DNA of 64,000 bases. Origin: Unio delphinus. Lineage: Eukaryota > Mollusca > Bivalvia > Unionida > Unionidae. The position numbers and the translations under genes are program-made. Position 1 is the first letter of the stretch, and each line of letters opens with the position of its first letter. The notes under the pieces are model-generated. The model ran no database searches. It was given only the letters and a program-made list of their open reading frames with translations, and was not told where the DNA came from. Where the stretch lies: the NCBI GenBank assembly GCA_029339505.1, contig JAQISU010000210.1, forward strand, positions 8,122,501 through 8,186,500. The letters run 5' to 3'. Positions 25,780 to 37,679 of this stretch are shown here, piece by piece.

Positions 25780-26165
25780 CACAAAGAAAGATCGAATAAC
25801 TTTGTAAATAAATATTTTATCTTAAGCGCTGAGGGGGTCCTTCTTACAACAAAATATTCACCTTTTTGTTTTACTTCTTTTAATTTCATTAGCCGTTCTT
25901 CAAGTTTTCCTATATTGTCTGAGGCTTTCATTTCTTCCACGTGATCTATGATTTGCTCTCCATGTGACTCTAAAACATATATCTACTTTCTCTTTAGCTC
26001 TAATATGGTTTTACACTAAAACTGCATGTCCTACATTGATAATTAAATTTTATCACTTCATCAATATTTGAAGTTACTTTGACAAACTCTTGTTCAACTT
26101 TTATATCCGCAAACAGATTTGGGAATTCTCGGTCTATCCTATGATATTTTCAAATTGTGATTTCT
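25780..26165 (-). pseudogene. Coding-like remnant with a coiled-coil-type segment
   Basis: On the minus strand one frame reads HRIDREFPNLFADIKVEQEF and continues to a CRTCSFSVKPY stretch. A second frame then continues with a charged, helix-prone segment (EQIIDHVEEMKAS, KLEERLMKLKEVKQK). The frame change suggests a decayed gene or a missed intron. The family is not recognised; a B-box/coiled-coil-type protein is possible but not shown. Confidence 0.3.
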
Positions 26166-26166
26166 T

Positions 26167-26187
26167 GGGGGGGGGGGGGGGGCGGGG

Positions 26188-26234
<47 letters not shown>
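26167..26234. repeat. Poly-G run followed by (CT)n
   Basis: About 14 G residues broken by one C, then about 45 bp of CT repeats. Confidence 0.95.
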
Positions 26235-26238
<4 letters not shown>

Positions 26239-27324
26239 CTATGTCCAAAATGATTTATTATTCCCCATTGGAGACCTCCGAAGTCTCGCTATCAGTTGAC
26301 CCACTTGCCATGGAAGGATATTTATTATTATGACCATATTTACTAACTATCCATGCCCAAGTCGTACACGACTGGCTATTATTCTACTATATCTGCTTGG
26401 CATTGCTTAAGTTTATATTCGCATGCATTTATTTTGTACACCCACAAAATCTCTATCGATCAGCTGATGAGTACACGACGAAAGACCCATACGATTTTCA
26501 CTAGCCTACAGTAAAATGATATCATATTATACCCGTATCAATAATTATCTTGCAAATCTGCTAGATTTAGTAGTATGTAACCTTCTCAACTGCATTTATC
26601 ATCACGTTCAAACCGAAGACACTGGATGTCAACTAAACTTTGGTTACCCCAACTGAGCACCTTCTAACAAACCGGAAGTCTTTAGTTTGGTTCTTGGTTG
26701 TTTATTTTGTATATCAAAAGGTCTTGAGGTTACAAATTGACTCGGTCTTGTATTATTACGCCAAGACTCTGTATTGTATTCCGAATGAGTGTTACAAAAC
26801 TGTAAACATCGGCGTTCGATTCAGTAGCAGACGACATAAACTGGAGAGTGCAGAAGTTAAAACGGAGAAAGGATTTTCATTGGAATAATCAGGGTAGTGC
26901 ATACATGCAATTTTGAATAGCAGATGCAAACTATTGGAAGATGGTATATCTGTATTGTTTATACTATGTAAAAAAAAAAATAATGTATAAGGTACAGTTC
27001 TGTAAGCATGCTTGATTCCGTTAGTAAAATGAAAAACTCTGCAACATTCACTCCCATTCTAATTTATACACAGTATAAATTGTGTATAGATTTTAGAAGG
27101 AGAGGGATGTTTTCAGTAGCTGTCTTTTTACTGAGAGAAATGAGTGCTCGTGCCGAATACTGATTGTGTAGACTTTATTGGCAATCTCTGTCTCCAGAGT
27201 CCATCCCCGTTTTTGCTTCCCCTGCAATGTAACCTTTTGAATCATTTATATTTTCAAAAGGAAATTTTTAATTGTAGAATTAGAAAAAACAAATTTACAT
27301 TTAAAATCTTGTCATGTGCGTCAT

Positions 27325-27515
27325 CTGATTTGATTATTTCTACTTGAATTATGTGTTTAATTTTATTGTTTACGTAAATTATGTGTCTGACTATTTCTAC
27401 TCGAGTTTATTTGTCTGATTTTTTTTATACATAAACTTCAAGTAAAAAATATTCAGACACAATACGGTAAAACTAATCAGACATATAATTCAAGTAAAAA
27501 TAATCAGACACATAT
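27325..27515. repeat. Inverted repeat around ATTCAAGTAAAAATAATCAG
   Basis: The left side carries 'tgattatttctacttgaatt' and 'gtgtctgactatttctactc'. The right side carries the complements 'attcaagtaaaaataatcag' and 'aacttcaagtaaaaaatatt'. Several 25-30 bp arms in opposite orientation could fold into a hairpin. No terminal duplication marks it as a known transposon. Confidence 0.6.
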
Positions 27516-27519
27516 GTTG

Positions 27520-28505
27520 AATTACTGTCAACGAGCAAGTATGTCAGAATTAGGTAGTTAGTTATAGGGATCGAAAATCGATCGCTTTCAGTGAATCCCA
27601 GGGCCTATATTGTTTGCATATATTAATGTCTTTTCATGAACTATAATCGTATATATGGCTATATGGCTGGGATCTCAATAATTTCAAGTTATTAGGTATG
27701 GTCCAAAAATTTCATTGGCGATGGGGTGGTTCCTTGTCTTGATAATAAGTTGTAAACATGAATTAATTTGTCTTTTCGTGCTAGCAATTGTGTACATAGG
27801 TATAAATTGATAATCTCAAAAATTTCAAAGTTGCTATATAGGGGTAGGGATGGAATGCCTTTTAAGTGCCAGTTATATGTGTAAATTTGTCTTTACATGT
27901 CAAGAAAGTCTGTGTTACGGTTGTTAGTTGGTGATCTCAATAATTTTTATGATGTGACCAAGGGGATACGTTTTTTGCAGGGTGGGGATAGACATCAGGC
28001 TATCATCTCACTTATTTTTGTATAAATATTTGGTCCACAGATCACATATGGCGTGAGTTACTTGAAACTTATGTAGAATCACCGCTACTCCATTAGTCCA
28101 AGTTTTTCTGAGCAATTTAGTTTTATTATTTTTTAAACGTATTACTAGTAGCTTGCAGTAACAGTAACAGTTGCAAAAAAGTTACAAATTGTCATCGATA
28201 CAATACAAGAAACAAAATGTTATTTTAGAAGTATTTTTACATTATTTTTATTACTTATACTTACAATCACATATTGTAATTAATAAGAGTTACTTGAAAC
28301 ATGAGTAAAATCACATCTACCCCTTTAGTCCTACTTTAAGCTGAATAATGTTTATCGTTTTTGACTCGAGCGTATTTTTTATAGTTCGTTCTACATATCA
28401 TAGCTAAATTTTCCTATCTTTCACTCGGTAAATAATAATTATAAATAATAATTAAATAAAATAAACTATTATGATAATGGTGGTGGTCTGTAAACGTACG
28501 ACTAG
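27520..28505. other. Intronic stretch with weak internal repetition
   Basis: 'gatctcaataatttcaag'-type phrases recur at about 27670, 27810 and 27930, suggesting a very old tandem repeat of about 120-140 bp. Nothing else is recognised. Confidence 0.35.
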
Positions 28506-28507
28506 AA

Positions 28508-28705
28508 TATTGTTTTTAAGTCAGAAATAGATACATAGATGTATTTACGTTTGTTTGGCATTGTTTACTAAAAGTATATATGTCTGTATTTTGTGACACT
28601 ATGTCATTGTTTTAAGTCAGAAATATATTTATAGATGTGTATAAGTTTATTTTGCATTGTTTACTAAAGTATATATGTCTGTATTTTGTGTATTCCGTAT
28701 CCTGA
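28508..28705. repeat. About 98-bp direct duplication before exon 2
   Basis: 'ttttaagtcagaaatagata' to 'gtatatatgtctgtattttgtg' occurs twice in tandem with small differences, ending about 25 bp before the exon 2 acceptor. Confidence 0.75.
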
Positions 28706-28729
28706 TGTAAGTTATTTTTTTATCCACAG

Positions 28730-29494
28730 CTGGCTATGAACCCGTCTATTATGGCATTTTAAAGATGGAAGGTATGTTGGTAGCTGTAGACTGGATTGCG
28801 AGTAATCTTCAGGTTTACAATGGTCATGACGGTAAACTGATTACATCACACAGTCTGGAGTCCAGTCCCATTGATGTCTGTCTTATTAGCAAGAATGAAG
28901 TCGCTGTGTGTCTGGATAACAGTACGGTTGTAATCCTGTCATTGAAATCGATAGATGACGTAAAACTCGTCAAAACTTTACAGACAGGATTTGATCCATG
29001 TTATTCATTGGCAAAATGGAAATCAGACAAACTCATTGTTAGCGGTTATAAAGACGGCATGTTGTGTTGGGGAATTTTATCGATTAGAGATGGACGTATG
29101 GACTCAACTCACGACATCTGTAAAGGGTATGGTGACACTCGCATGGCCGTCAAAGATAACACCGTGTACATCTCGTGTCGGACTTATAACTCCATTAATA
29201 CAGGACTTTATGTTTACGACATTCTGAATCCAAAAACAAAAAAGTTTCTGTATCAACACCAGGAATTAGAAAATCCGTGGTCAATAATGGCTGACAGGGA
29301 TTATGTGTACGTGTGTGAATGGAACTCTAACAGAATTCATCAGCTGACAGACAGCGGTCAGCTAGTGACCATACACACAGTGTCATCAAGACTGTATACA
29401 ATATTCTATGATGACCAGCACGGATTACTTTACACCACAAGCATTGGAAGTAATGTGATAACTGTTTACAAAATGGAGTCTTTACATCAACAAG
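28730..29494 (+). CDS. Exon 2 of beta-propeller-Roc GTPase gene: NHL-like beta-propeller
   Basis: The exon runs from the acceptor 'ttttttatccacag' to the donor 'aacaag|gtaatt' with an unbroken frame of 254 codons plus split codons at both ends (phase 1 in, phase 1 out). The protein is a string of short beta-strand repeats of the NHL/TRIM kind: GMLVAVDWIASNLQVYNG, SKNEVAVCLDNSTVVILSL, then NPWSIMADRDYVYVCEW, NRIHQLTDSGQLVTIHTV and LLYTTSIGSNVITVYKM. Such beta-propellers usually bind protein or RNA partners. No RING or B-box is encoded nearby, so this is not shown to be a TRIM protein. Its donor joins in phase to the Roc exon at 42491, producing QQ-Gly-TGIPVEIL. The exon has no frameshift or stop, in contrast to the mobile elements around it. 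Confidence 0.88.
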
Positions 29495-29499
29495 GTAAT

Positions 29500-30840
29500 T
29501 CTATTTTATTTTACATTTTCCACAACGAAAACTTCATTTATTTACATTTCCTAATTCACATTTTTGTCTCAAAATATGATTTATGAATATTGTAGTCATA
29601 ACTTTATTGTAAGACAAACATATATAACATATTTAAAATAAAATAAAAGTGGAATAAATATTATTTTATTATTTTGGAAGTTTGAAAATGTTAATTTCGT
29701 CGTGCATGGTCATATTTATGGATTTATAATATAAATAAACTATTTTTGTTATTTTAAATATTCTTACAAATTATATTATAGTCATTTCTATTCATTTATG
29801 ATTGTTCAGTCGTCTGCTCGTTGGTTGTGACTACATAATTTTCATATAAAAATATTAAATTTGTATGGACTATCAATGGCTGCATATCTGCATCGTCACC
29901 AGTTCGGGGCAATGCATATTTTTTCCCAGAAGGTGGCGCTTTCATTGATAAATCTTTGCACACGACCTGTCATTGCACGCGACATGCACGCGACCGGATC
30001 TCGTTCAGCGTCTCAAATTCGCACGTATTTTGTGTTGAGATCATTCATTTTTTTATGGAGCGGTTCTGTGACGATTTTTCAAGGTGGATTTATCAAAACG
30101 AACAAAGCTCAAATCGAATAACGAGATTACTGGATAGTTAAGTTTAAAAAAAAAATATATAAATGCCATTTTTGATATTCTACTGTATACATTGCGCGCT
30201 ATATTTACTACGATCTGTTTACGTTTTAGTTTAAGGCTGCAATGTTCTTACATTGTAAAATGAAACAGACGAGGCTGAAAATAGAGGTAGTGCTTAGATG
30301 AATGAATATGGCGAAAGATTATAGAAATAATATTGTACAGTAATATTGCAAAGTAACGACCGACATTATTATTAAAATTAAAGTGTTGGATGTTGAAGTA
30401 ATCATTTATATTGTTTGTCTAACGCGAGCAGCATTTGCTTTTCCCCTTCTTTATGCACTCCTTGGCTTTTAATCATCCTCTGCAGCATGCTAACCTGCTT
30501 TGTAACATAGCTACATGGTGAATGGTATCTGTACTTAACCATATAAGCCATTAACCAGGTAAACCTTAGTACAGAAAGGACTTGGGAGTTCAGATTAGAA
30601 GAAGTAATTTGAAGTTACTGTATTCTAACCAAACACTTATACATGCATAATTTTGAAAATCATCATTGTTAATATACATACTCATATTTCATCTTTGTCT
30701 CGAGTCATGTTGTCATTATGTATGCTTATGTTAAGTTCTTCCATTCAAAGTGAATGCTTAAAAAATCCAGTGTTCCATTTTTGTTCCTCTTGTTCCATTA
30801 TATTGCTGACGAGTATGAGCATTGTTCTGTTTATCTAAAT
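29500..30840. other. Intron 2, left part; nothing recognised
   Basis: AT-rich with a small CpG-containing island at about 29890-30120, where a short frame of 86 codons is open without family resemblance. Confidence 0.4.
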
Positions 30841-30841
30841 C

Positions 30842-31110
30842 TATAATAATAATAATAATAATAATAAAAAACAATAATATAATAATAATTAAACAATAAT
30901 AATAATTATAATAATAATTAAACAATAATATAATAATAATTATAATAATAATAATTAAACAATAATATAATAGTAATAATAATAAGAAGACTAATAATAC
31001 GAACAATATGAATAATTAAACAATAATAATAATAATGATAATACTATAATAACAATACTAATAATAATGCTATAATAATAATAATAATAATCAGCATAAT
31101 AATAATCAGC
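30842..31110. repeat. (AAT)n-rich low-complexity tract
   Basis: AAT/AATA runs broken by 'taaacaataat' phrases over about 270 bp. Confidence 0.9.
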
Positions 31111-31577
31111 ATTTTCCCTAATATTTTTAAAAATAACATACACCTACAAATACTAATTAAAGCACTTAGTTATTTTGTAATCTACTGATTATATCCAGTA
31201 TACACACAAGTTCTGTCCACCTCTCCAAATTCTACATTAATGTTTATCTACATTGTTTCTCACTATATATGTCCATTCAGATTATCTATCACTTCATTAT
31301 GTGTATTGTATTGTGTTTGTCTTGGACAGCATATATCAAGTTCTTTTGTACCCTGCAGTAAATATGCTGAATAACATGATGTAAGTAATTTCTCAAGATA
31401 AAATGTTTATCTTGCTTTTTATTTCAGATTGTATCATTTTATAATTTTATTTAAATTTCCATAACAGAAATATGTAGTCAAAGTTCTGATAGTAGAAATA
31501 ACGGTTGATGACGTCATCACACTTCAAATATTTACAACTGTTGCTGGACCCGGTAACTTTAAAAACACAGATTCTGC

Positions 31578-31902
31578 AACCGCTTCGGTGGCCTAGTGGT
31601 TAGAGCGTTCGGCGCGGAAGCGGGAGGTCGTGGGTTCGATCCCCGGCCGAGTCATACCAAAGACTTACAAAAATGGTACTAACAGCTGCCTCGCTTGACG
31701 CTCAGCGTTAAGAGGTTAGTGTTAGGACTGGTCGGCCTGGTGTCAGGATAATGTGACTGGGTGGGACATCATGCTACATGTCTGCAGCATGATGCCTCAG
31801 TGCTAGACATCACTATAAAACTGCCTCACAGCAGACATCGTAGCGATATGACTGAAAAATTGTTAAAGCTACGTTAAAAATCCTATTCAAACAAACAAAC
31901 AA
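31578..31902 (+). mobile_element. Complete tRNA-derived SINE with 12-bp target-site duplication
   Basis: The head has 'ggtggcctagtggttagagcg' (A-box-like) and 'gtgggttcgatcccc' (B box). The body has 'gttaagaggttagtgttagg' and 'gtgggacatcatgctacatg', then 'catcgtagcgatatgac' and a (CAAA)n tail. ACAGATTCTGCA occurs at 31566-31577 and 31903-31914. This is the best copy in the window and the reference for the pieces at 338-715, 3376-3610 and 15794-15868. Confidence 0.9.
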
Positions 31903-32217
31903 ACAGATTCTGCACCGTGTTTGGTACAATTATTAGACACTAACGGATATTTATTGCAGGGTAGAAACGGGTAGAATGAGCTAATTTCATTAGATAGTGT
32001 TGGTTAGCGAGGGATTGTGATCGTACTGGTGAAAATAAAGGTCGATTCGCCGATTGGATTCAGGACATGGTCATTTAAGAGCTATGCGTTGGTAAGTAGC
32101 TGCCTTTTGAATGCATATGTGCAATTTTTCAGTTTTCTTGCGATTCTGAAGCAATAAAAGACTCGTGAGAAAAAGTCTAATCGAGCGAAGGGTTATGTTC
32201 ATGCTTGCATTCCTTGT

Positions 32218-32218
<1 letters not shown>

Positions 32219-32258
<40 letters not shown>

Positions 32259-32270
32259 TAGATATATTAT
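32219..32270. repeat. (TA)n microsatellite at LINE end
   Basis: A TA tract of about 40 bp and 'gatagata' lying just beyond the last recognisable codons of the minus-strand LINE. Confidence 0.85.
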
Positions 32271-32283
32271 TGACAAGGGTAAT

Positions 32284-33216
32284 TCATGTTGTCAGTGGGT
32301 ATTGTAAGTTGTGGATTCTTTCAAGGTATATATATGTTTGCTTTAGTTTTTGATTGGGGAGATTCATTCCCCCTTTATCCTTAGCTTTTTTAAGTGTGAA
32401 GCATGATAATTTACAAATTTTGTTCCACAAAAATGTGTATATTGCTTTTTCTATTTCTTTAATGTAATAATTCATAAATTCATGCGAAATTGAGTTAAAA
32501 AGGTATGTTTGGGTTATTTGTTTTTTTTTCTTCTATAAAACTAAAGTTTCTGACATTCCATATCATTTTGTTTTTATTTATTTTGTTATTATTTGGTTCA
32601 AATTAAGCATTTTACTGTTATTGCCTAGGTATACTCCTAGGACTTTTAATTTTTGTTTAATTTGTTTTTCGCGGTAGTTGTGAATTATTTCTTTTCCAGT
32701 CTCCAATTAGTAGGATTTCAGTTTTATCATGATTAACATCTGAGACTTCACTGAAGTGTTTAAATTTTTTTATTAAGTGATTATATGAGTCAAAGGTAGT
32801 TATGAATTTTGATAAGTCATCAGCATGTAGAAATGTTTTAATTTGGGTTTTATAATTTGGAATGTTAATGCCTTGTATATTATCATTTTGAAGATTAATT
32901 ACTGCCAATATATATATATTTTCTTTCCAATATTGTACACATCTTGGAATAAACCACTTTTTTGTTTTTCTCCATTTAGTTTGTATAATTGTAATTGATA
33001 GAGTAATTTTTTAGTTATTGTTTTTTGTTCTTCGCTTGTGTTATTGTTACTTAGTATTCTTTCGCATTCTTTTTCAATCAATTTGTTTCACTGGCTATGT
33101 AATCTAGAATATTTTTGACATGTTTTTTCATTTGATCTTTTATTGTATCCCAAAATTGCATTATATTTAGGTTAGTTGTGTTTTGAAGGAAGTTTGCCGT
33201 TTCATATTGTAATGTA
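32284..33216 (-). pseudogene. LINE ORF2, C-terminal half (RT remnant), minus strand
   Basis: This is a decayed reverse-transcriptase ORF of L1/Tx1 type. From 5' to 3' on the minus strand there is a linker (FWDTIKDQMKKHVKNIL near 33110-33160), a segment with CERILSNNNTSEEQK, then FLHADDLSKFI (around 32810-32850, corresponding to the YADD catalytic box with His in place of Tyr). It ends with FLWNKICKLSCFTLKKAKDK then GGMNLPN (32284-32475), the usual post-RT block. The conserved RT fingers before the ADD box are missing, so an internal deletion is likely. Stops and frameshifts separate the parts. It continues the ORF interrupted at 36849 by a DNA transposon. Confidence 0.7.
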
Positions 33217-33642
33217 TATACATGTACTCGCTTTTAAGTCGACTCGACTATAAGTCGACCCCCCCCCCCCCTTTCATGGCTTCAAAAAGCCAATTCAGCT
33301 ATGACCCTCCTATAAGTCAAGGTGTTTTTTTTTGCAAATTAAATCCGTCTGCAAGGGGTGACATGTCATCAGTGAGTCAGAGATGCACTTAGGAAAAATT
33401 AATGAGACAAAATGGATAGATAGACATTTTGATAAATAGGACAAATAAAAACAAAAACCAATGTAGAATAAATACAATTGTATTACTGAGTTGAATATGT
33501 ACAAATAAATTTACAACTTACATTTTGTCCATCTTTGTGTAATGAAATCCATATAGCTTAACATTTTCAATCCATTTATATGATAAATCCATGAGTTGGA
33601 TTATAGGTCACATACAGGTATAAAATTGGTATCCTATAAATG

Positions 33643-36150
33643 TTACTGTCTAATGTCCTCTGGTTCAAAGCCCAAGAATTCATCCTCATCATCAGAGTAA
33701 CCAAATAAAGTTCTAAATTCCTCCAATGTTGTCCCATCATCGTAAACATCGTCCGACTCTTGATTCCTTTTCCGACTCCGATTCTTTGTCTTTACTGTCA
33801 TCTGTGGGTGCTTTGGTGTTAGTCTTGTCACAAATAAAATCACTGAAGAGTGTGTTGTCCTCTGTCCCATCCATTGCATTTGAAATACCACATTTCTTAA
33901 CTCTTTCAGCCCCAAGAAACTTATCAGTAACACTGTTACTGTGCCCCAGCCACACTAAGCTGTGACTAGCTGCTTGTGACCCCAAGTGTTTTACCTGTTT
34001 GGAAAATTTTGTAGAAATCATGCATATGCCTTCAAATTTACTTTAGTTTCTCTTCTTGTATCCAATATTAATCCATGATAATTTCACCAATTAATCCAAA
34101 TTAAGTTGTCTAATCAGTGATGTATTTTTCTTTTTATTTTTCCAAGTCTTTCACGATTTATTTATACATTATTTTACAAAATTATGTGCAACATTGTTAG
34201 GAATATCACATCATCAGCACTCAAAGTCCATGAAAATAAACCAGGAAAATTTAATATGTGATATGGTTTGAAACAATTTGTACATACATTACTTGGCAAT
34301 GTTCACATCCAGTTTTTGGTTAAGATAGAACTTTGTTCAATAAACACATTTTGCAGGTTGGATACTACGTTTGTTTGGTGATACCAATATGCATTTTTTA
34401 GGCATATGGATTGGTTTCATTTGCGAAATAATAATAAGTGAAAAAAAGATAGATTTCTCTTTTTTCCTTGTCTATTTGTCATTGTATGTTGTAGTTCCAG
34501 GATTCATTCCACTAAAATCATTGATTTGGATAGACAGAAGACGATCGCTTCAATCTGCTAGATCGGCAGAAACTCTTTCATTTTCGCTATCAGCATCCAT
34601 TTTTTCTGACTATTCAATCTCAAGAATCTTCGATGTCCCATTCGAAATTTCGCAAATTATCCAACTGTCTAACATATCTCTCCACTAATTACTCAATATT
34701 TTCGAGATCAAACACGAGAAACTCCTCATTTTTGCCCTCACCGCCATAAAAAACCACTCGTGCTTCCGCCATCACTTTATGATTTATAAAAAAAAACACG
34801 TGTTTTGAAACGGATCCTAAGTAGTAATCCTTGGTTTCCGAACATTTAAAGTTTGCCCGAACAAACGTAAATTCATTTCTGATTGGCTACATTTGGGTCT
34901 GATGCTTGGAAAAGCCTCATTTGTAACTAATCAGAGACTTTCTTTCGACCATATATTCGGACTGCGGAGCAGCGCTACCGGCAATTGAATGCAGTCGAAA
35001 AACTTCACGGAAAGGTGGTATCGGCCGTTGAATGCAGAAACTGGATTACGCGTACAGGCGGCATCAGGGCCGAATAGTTAAATGATTTCACAACCATCTC
35101 ATTTGGAATTTCCTCCCATGCATTACACACCCACTGAGTTACTAACTCAATCCCTGGACGCTTCAGATTTCCTGCTTTTGTCTTTTCTTGGGGCCCATCT
35201 GCAATCCACTTGTGCCACTGTAGACGCATATTTGCCTTAAATGGCTTGTTTAGACAAACATCCAATGGTTGCAGTACAGACATGGTGCCACCAGGGATCA
35301 CAGCTTGGTATGTTCTATGTCGCCGCAACTTCTGTTTCACAGACTGCATCAAATGCACCCGAAACGTGTCCCACACAAGCAATGCCTTAGGTTTCAGCAA
35401 TGCGCCTGGTCTAGCATTCAATACTTTTTCGATCCACACCAAACAAATTGCCTCCTCTACCCACCACTCCACATTTTTTCTGTTGGCATCGTCTTACGTT
35501 TAAACACAAGTAGAGGCTTCAGTTTTGTACCATTTGCTAAACAACTTAATACTACTGTGAAATGTTGTTTCTCATTTCCCGAAGTCCTTATAGTCACTGT
35601 TTTGTCTCCAATTGGGTGTACAGTTGAATTTCCCGGCATATAAAAAAAACATAGGAGTTTCGTCCATATTTCCTATGTGCGCCAGATCAAAATCATTCCG
35701 TTTCCTCTTGTTGATAACAAATTTTAAAAAACTCTCCACTTTCTCCTCAACATCAACAGGCAATTTCTGGGCTATGTGAGTACGTTGTCAAATTGAAAGT
35801 CCATGCTGTCGCATAAATCGCGTACACCATCCGGCTGAAGCCTTAAAATATTCATCGCCGTTATCCTTGGCAGTAGAAAGGGCCTTCAGTCTAATCGCAT
35901 TTTTGTGACTGCATGCCCATTTTGACGCTGATCTAGAACCCACTCGTTTAAACTAAACTCCCAGTTTGCATAAGGGCTTTCCATTACTCAAATTTTCTTC
36001 AGATGCCTGGCACTATCACCTATAACTGACTTTTTCTTGCGCCAGTCACACACCTGTTTCTATGACACACCAAATATTCACGTTCTGCGGCGCTATTGTT
36101 ATTTTTCTCTGCAATGTCTATAACTTTTAGCTTAAATGCTCCATCATATG
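33643..36150 (-). pseudogene. pogo-family transposase (CENP-B HTH + DDE_1), broken
   Basis: From 5' to 3' on the minus strand there are CENP-B-type DNA-binding remnants (VCDWRKKKSVIGDS, NEWVLDQRQNGHAV; about 35900-36060) and then a linker with FLKFVINKRKRNDF. The DDE domain follows: first Asp in GNMDETPMFF (about 35670), second in LLVWDTFRVHL (about 35365), third in LQPLDVCLNKPFK (about 35250). After a 1177-bp insertion the C-terminal block KKCGISNAMDGTEDN (about 33860-33900) and an acidic tail (SDDEDEFLGF) complete the protein. Several frameshifts and stops make it inactive. The Trp before the second Asp replaces a residue that varies in the family. DDD spacing and the LQPLDV motif support pogo/Tigger over Tc1. 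Confidence 0.82.
33901..35077. mobile_element. piggyBac-like non-autonomous element at TTAA, inside the transposase
   Basis: TTAA occurs at 33897-33900 and 35078-35081. The ends are related in inverted orientation: CTCTTTCAGCCCCAAG on the left and CTATTCGGCCCTGATG on the right when read inward. Deleting the element with one TTAA rejoins the pogo transposase frame across Ser-Phe and Lys-Lys-Cys-Gly, without loss or gain of a base. It contains no recognisable transposase (a 105-codon open frame near 34371 shows no family match), so it probably moved in trans. Family assignment rests on the TTAA and terminal form. Confidence 0.8.
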
Positions 36151-36884
36151 CATTACATCATCTTTTCCCCATATTGGTGAAATTACCAAAGTTTAACTAT
36201 TCACGCTGCATGATATCTAAGTGACAAAGTATACAGTAACTGACAAAAAACTAACAATTCACAAACTTGGACCATTATTTATGTAGAGACTCTGTGAGAG
36301 CATTTGACTATACGGTCTTTGATAGCTCATTAAAGGGTCGCCGCAACTGAGCAGGTGTGGTATGATCAAAGGGACTCAACATAACATTGAACAAGTATCA
36401 AATGCGTGGCAAGATCAAATGATTGTCCACTGGGGAAAACAAAGTAGTGCTACTTTTACAATCTTAGGGATTAAGGTCATAATTGTCAAATTAGTATCTC
36501 TATCAAAAGATTGTGAACTTGGAGAAAAGCAAAGCATGTTTGCCTTTATAAGCTGAGGGATTAGGGTCTGATTAAAAAAAATATTTGTATGTTGCGCTTA
36601 TAAGACCGTCATGAAACAGATAAACACAGTGCATACCATATATGCATTACTGCATAGGAATAGTGGCTTGAAAACGTAAAAATATATGAATTGACAGTAT
36701 TTTTATGCACTGCAAACATCTAGAGTTTCCAACATTACCCCAATAGTTTTTTATTTTTTTAATGTCTCGGTTATAAGACGACCCCTACACTGTATGAGTC
36801 AAATTCTAAGTAAAAAAAAAAACTCGACTTATAATCGAGTATATACGGTAATTCGGGTTGGTCTAAAGTTGAATTTTTGAGTTT

Positions 36885-37600
36885 TCAGTGACTCTTTCCC
36901 CATTTGGTTGTAGCTGGTGTTTTATATTTTAAAGTAATTGTTTTATGGTTTGCGAGTTTTTCATTTATGATTTTGCATTCAATTATATTTGGTGTGTTGT
37001 TGTTGCTGACATATATGGTCAATTCTTGAGGCATAGTTGTTGGATTAAAATGTTTATATTCTTTCTTGAGGGTGTAAGTGTCGATAAGCATCTATGAGCG
37101 AGTTGTTTTCAATCATATCTATTAAGGCTGTGGTTGATCTTCTATCACTATAGGGTGTAAGTCGATCTATTTCATTTACGCATGCGTTGAAATCTTCTAA
37201 TAAAATAATGTTTTCTTGACTACAATTTGATAAATAATTTGAGAGATCATGTAGAAAAGGTAGTTTTTGTTTTTGTCTTGCAGGTGTATATACATTTATG
37301 ATGTGTTTTTTGTATTTTTATGTGTAAAAGTCTTCCTCTCAAATGTGTGGGTGTGGTGTAATGTTTCCAGTGGTTTTGTTTTTATTCTTAATAATTATTC
37401 TTAATAATTAGTCCTATTCCTGAGTTAATGTTGCATGGATCTTTTTGTACTATCATGATGGCATTTAGTTCGTCTTCATTAAAATTGATGGTGTTTTGGT
37501 GTATGTTGTGTATTTTCTGTTGTGCAATGATGTCATGTGATTGTGTTATTCGTAGGAGTTCTTTAGCTTTTGGCATGTCTAGTCCTCTAGAATTTGTGGA
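36885..37600 (-). pseudogene. LINE ORF2, endonuclease region, minus strand
   Basis: The N-terminal part of the same LINE as 32284-33216. The minus-strand frame at 37388-37576 holds SHDIIAQQKIHN, the position of the 'DIIxLQE' motif of APE-type endonuclease, and GIGLIIKNNY. The frame at 36885-37091 holds CKIINEKLANHKTITLKYK, the position of the terminal 'SDH' catalytic motif with Asn for Asp. Stops lie between the two. The RT region should follow and is found only after the DNA transposon. Confidence 0.65.
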
Positions 37601-37679
37601 TTCTATTTGTTAAATGTACTTATCATCCATTTTAAGGGTAGAGGTTGTTGTAAATTGTGGTTAGTGTTATTTCAGTGTA

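Larger units (their letters stand above)
33217..36850 (-). mobile_element. pogo/Tigger-like DNA transposon, inserted in a LINE at a TA
   Basis: The element is bounded by related inverted ends. The left end reads 'tactcgcttttaagtcgact' and the right end, on the minus strand, reads 'tactcgattataagtcga', each next to TA dinucleotides (near 33215-33220 and 36849-36850). Runs of C or T sit just inside both ends. LINE ORF2 sequence lies on both sides and reads on from one to the other, so the element is an insertion. The exact first base is uncertain by a few bases because the left flank is TATATA. It encodes a degraded transposase on the minus strand. Confidence 0.8.

Noticed and set aside
35210..35643. 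Plus-strand open frames over the transposase
   Set aside because: Shadows of the minus-strand DDE domain, which has recognisable catalytic motifs.
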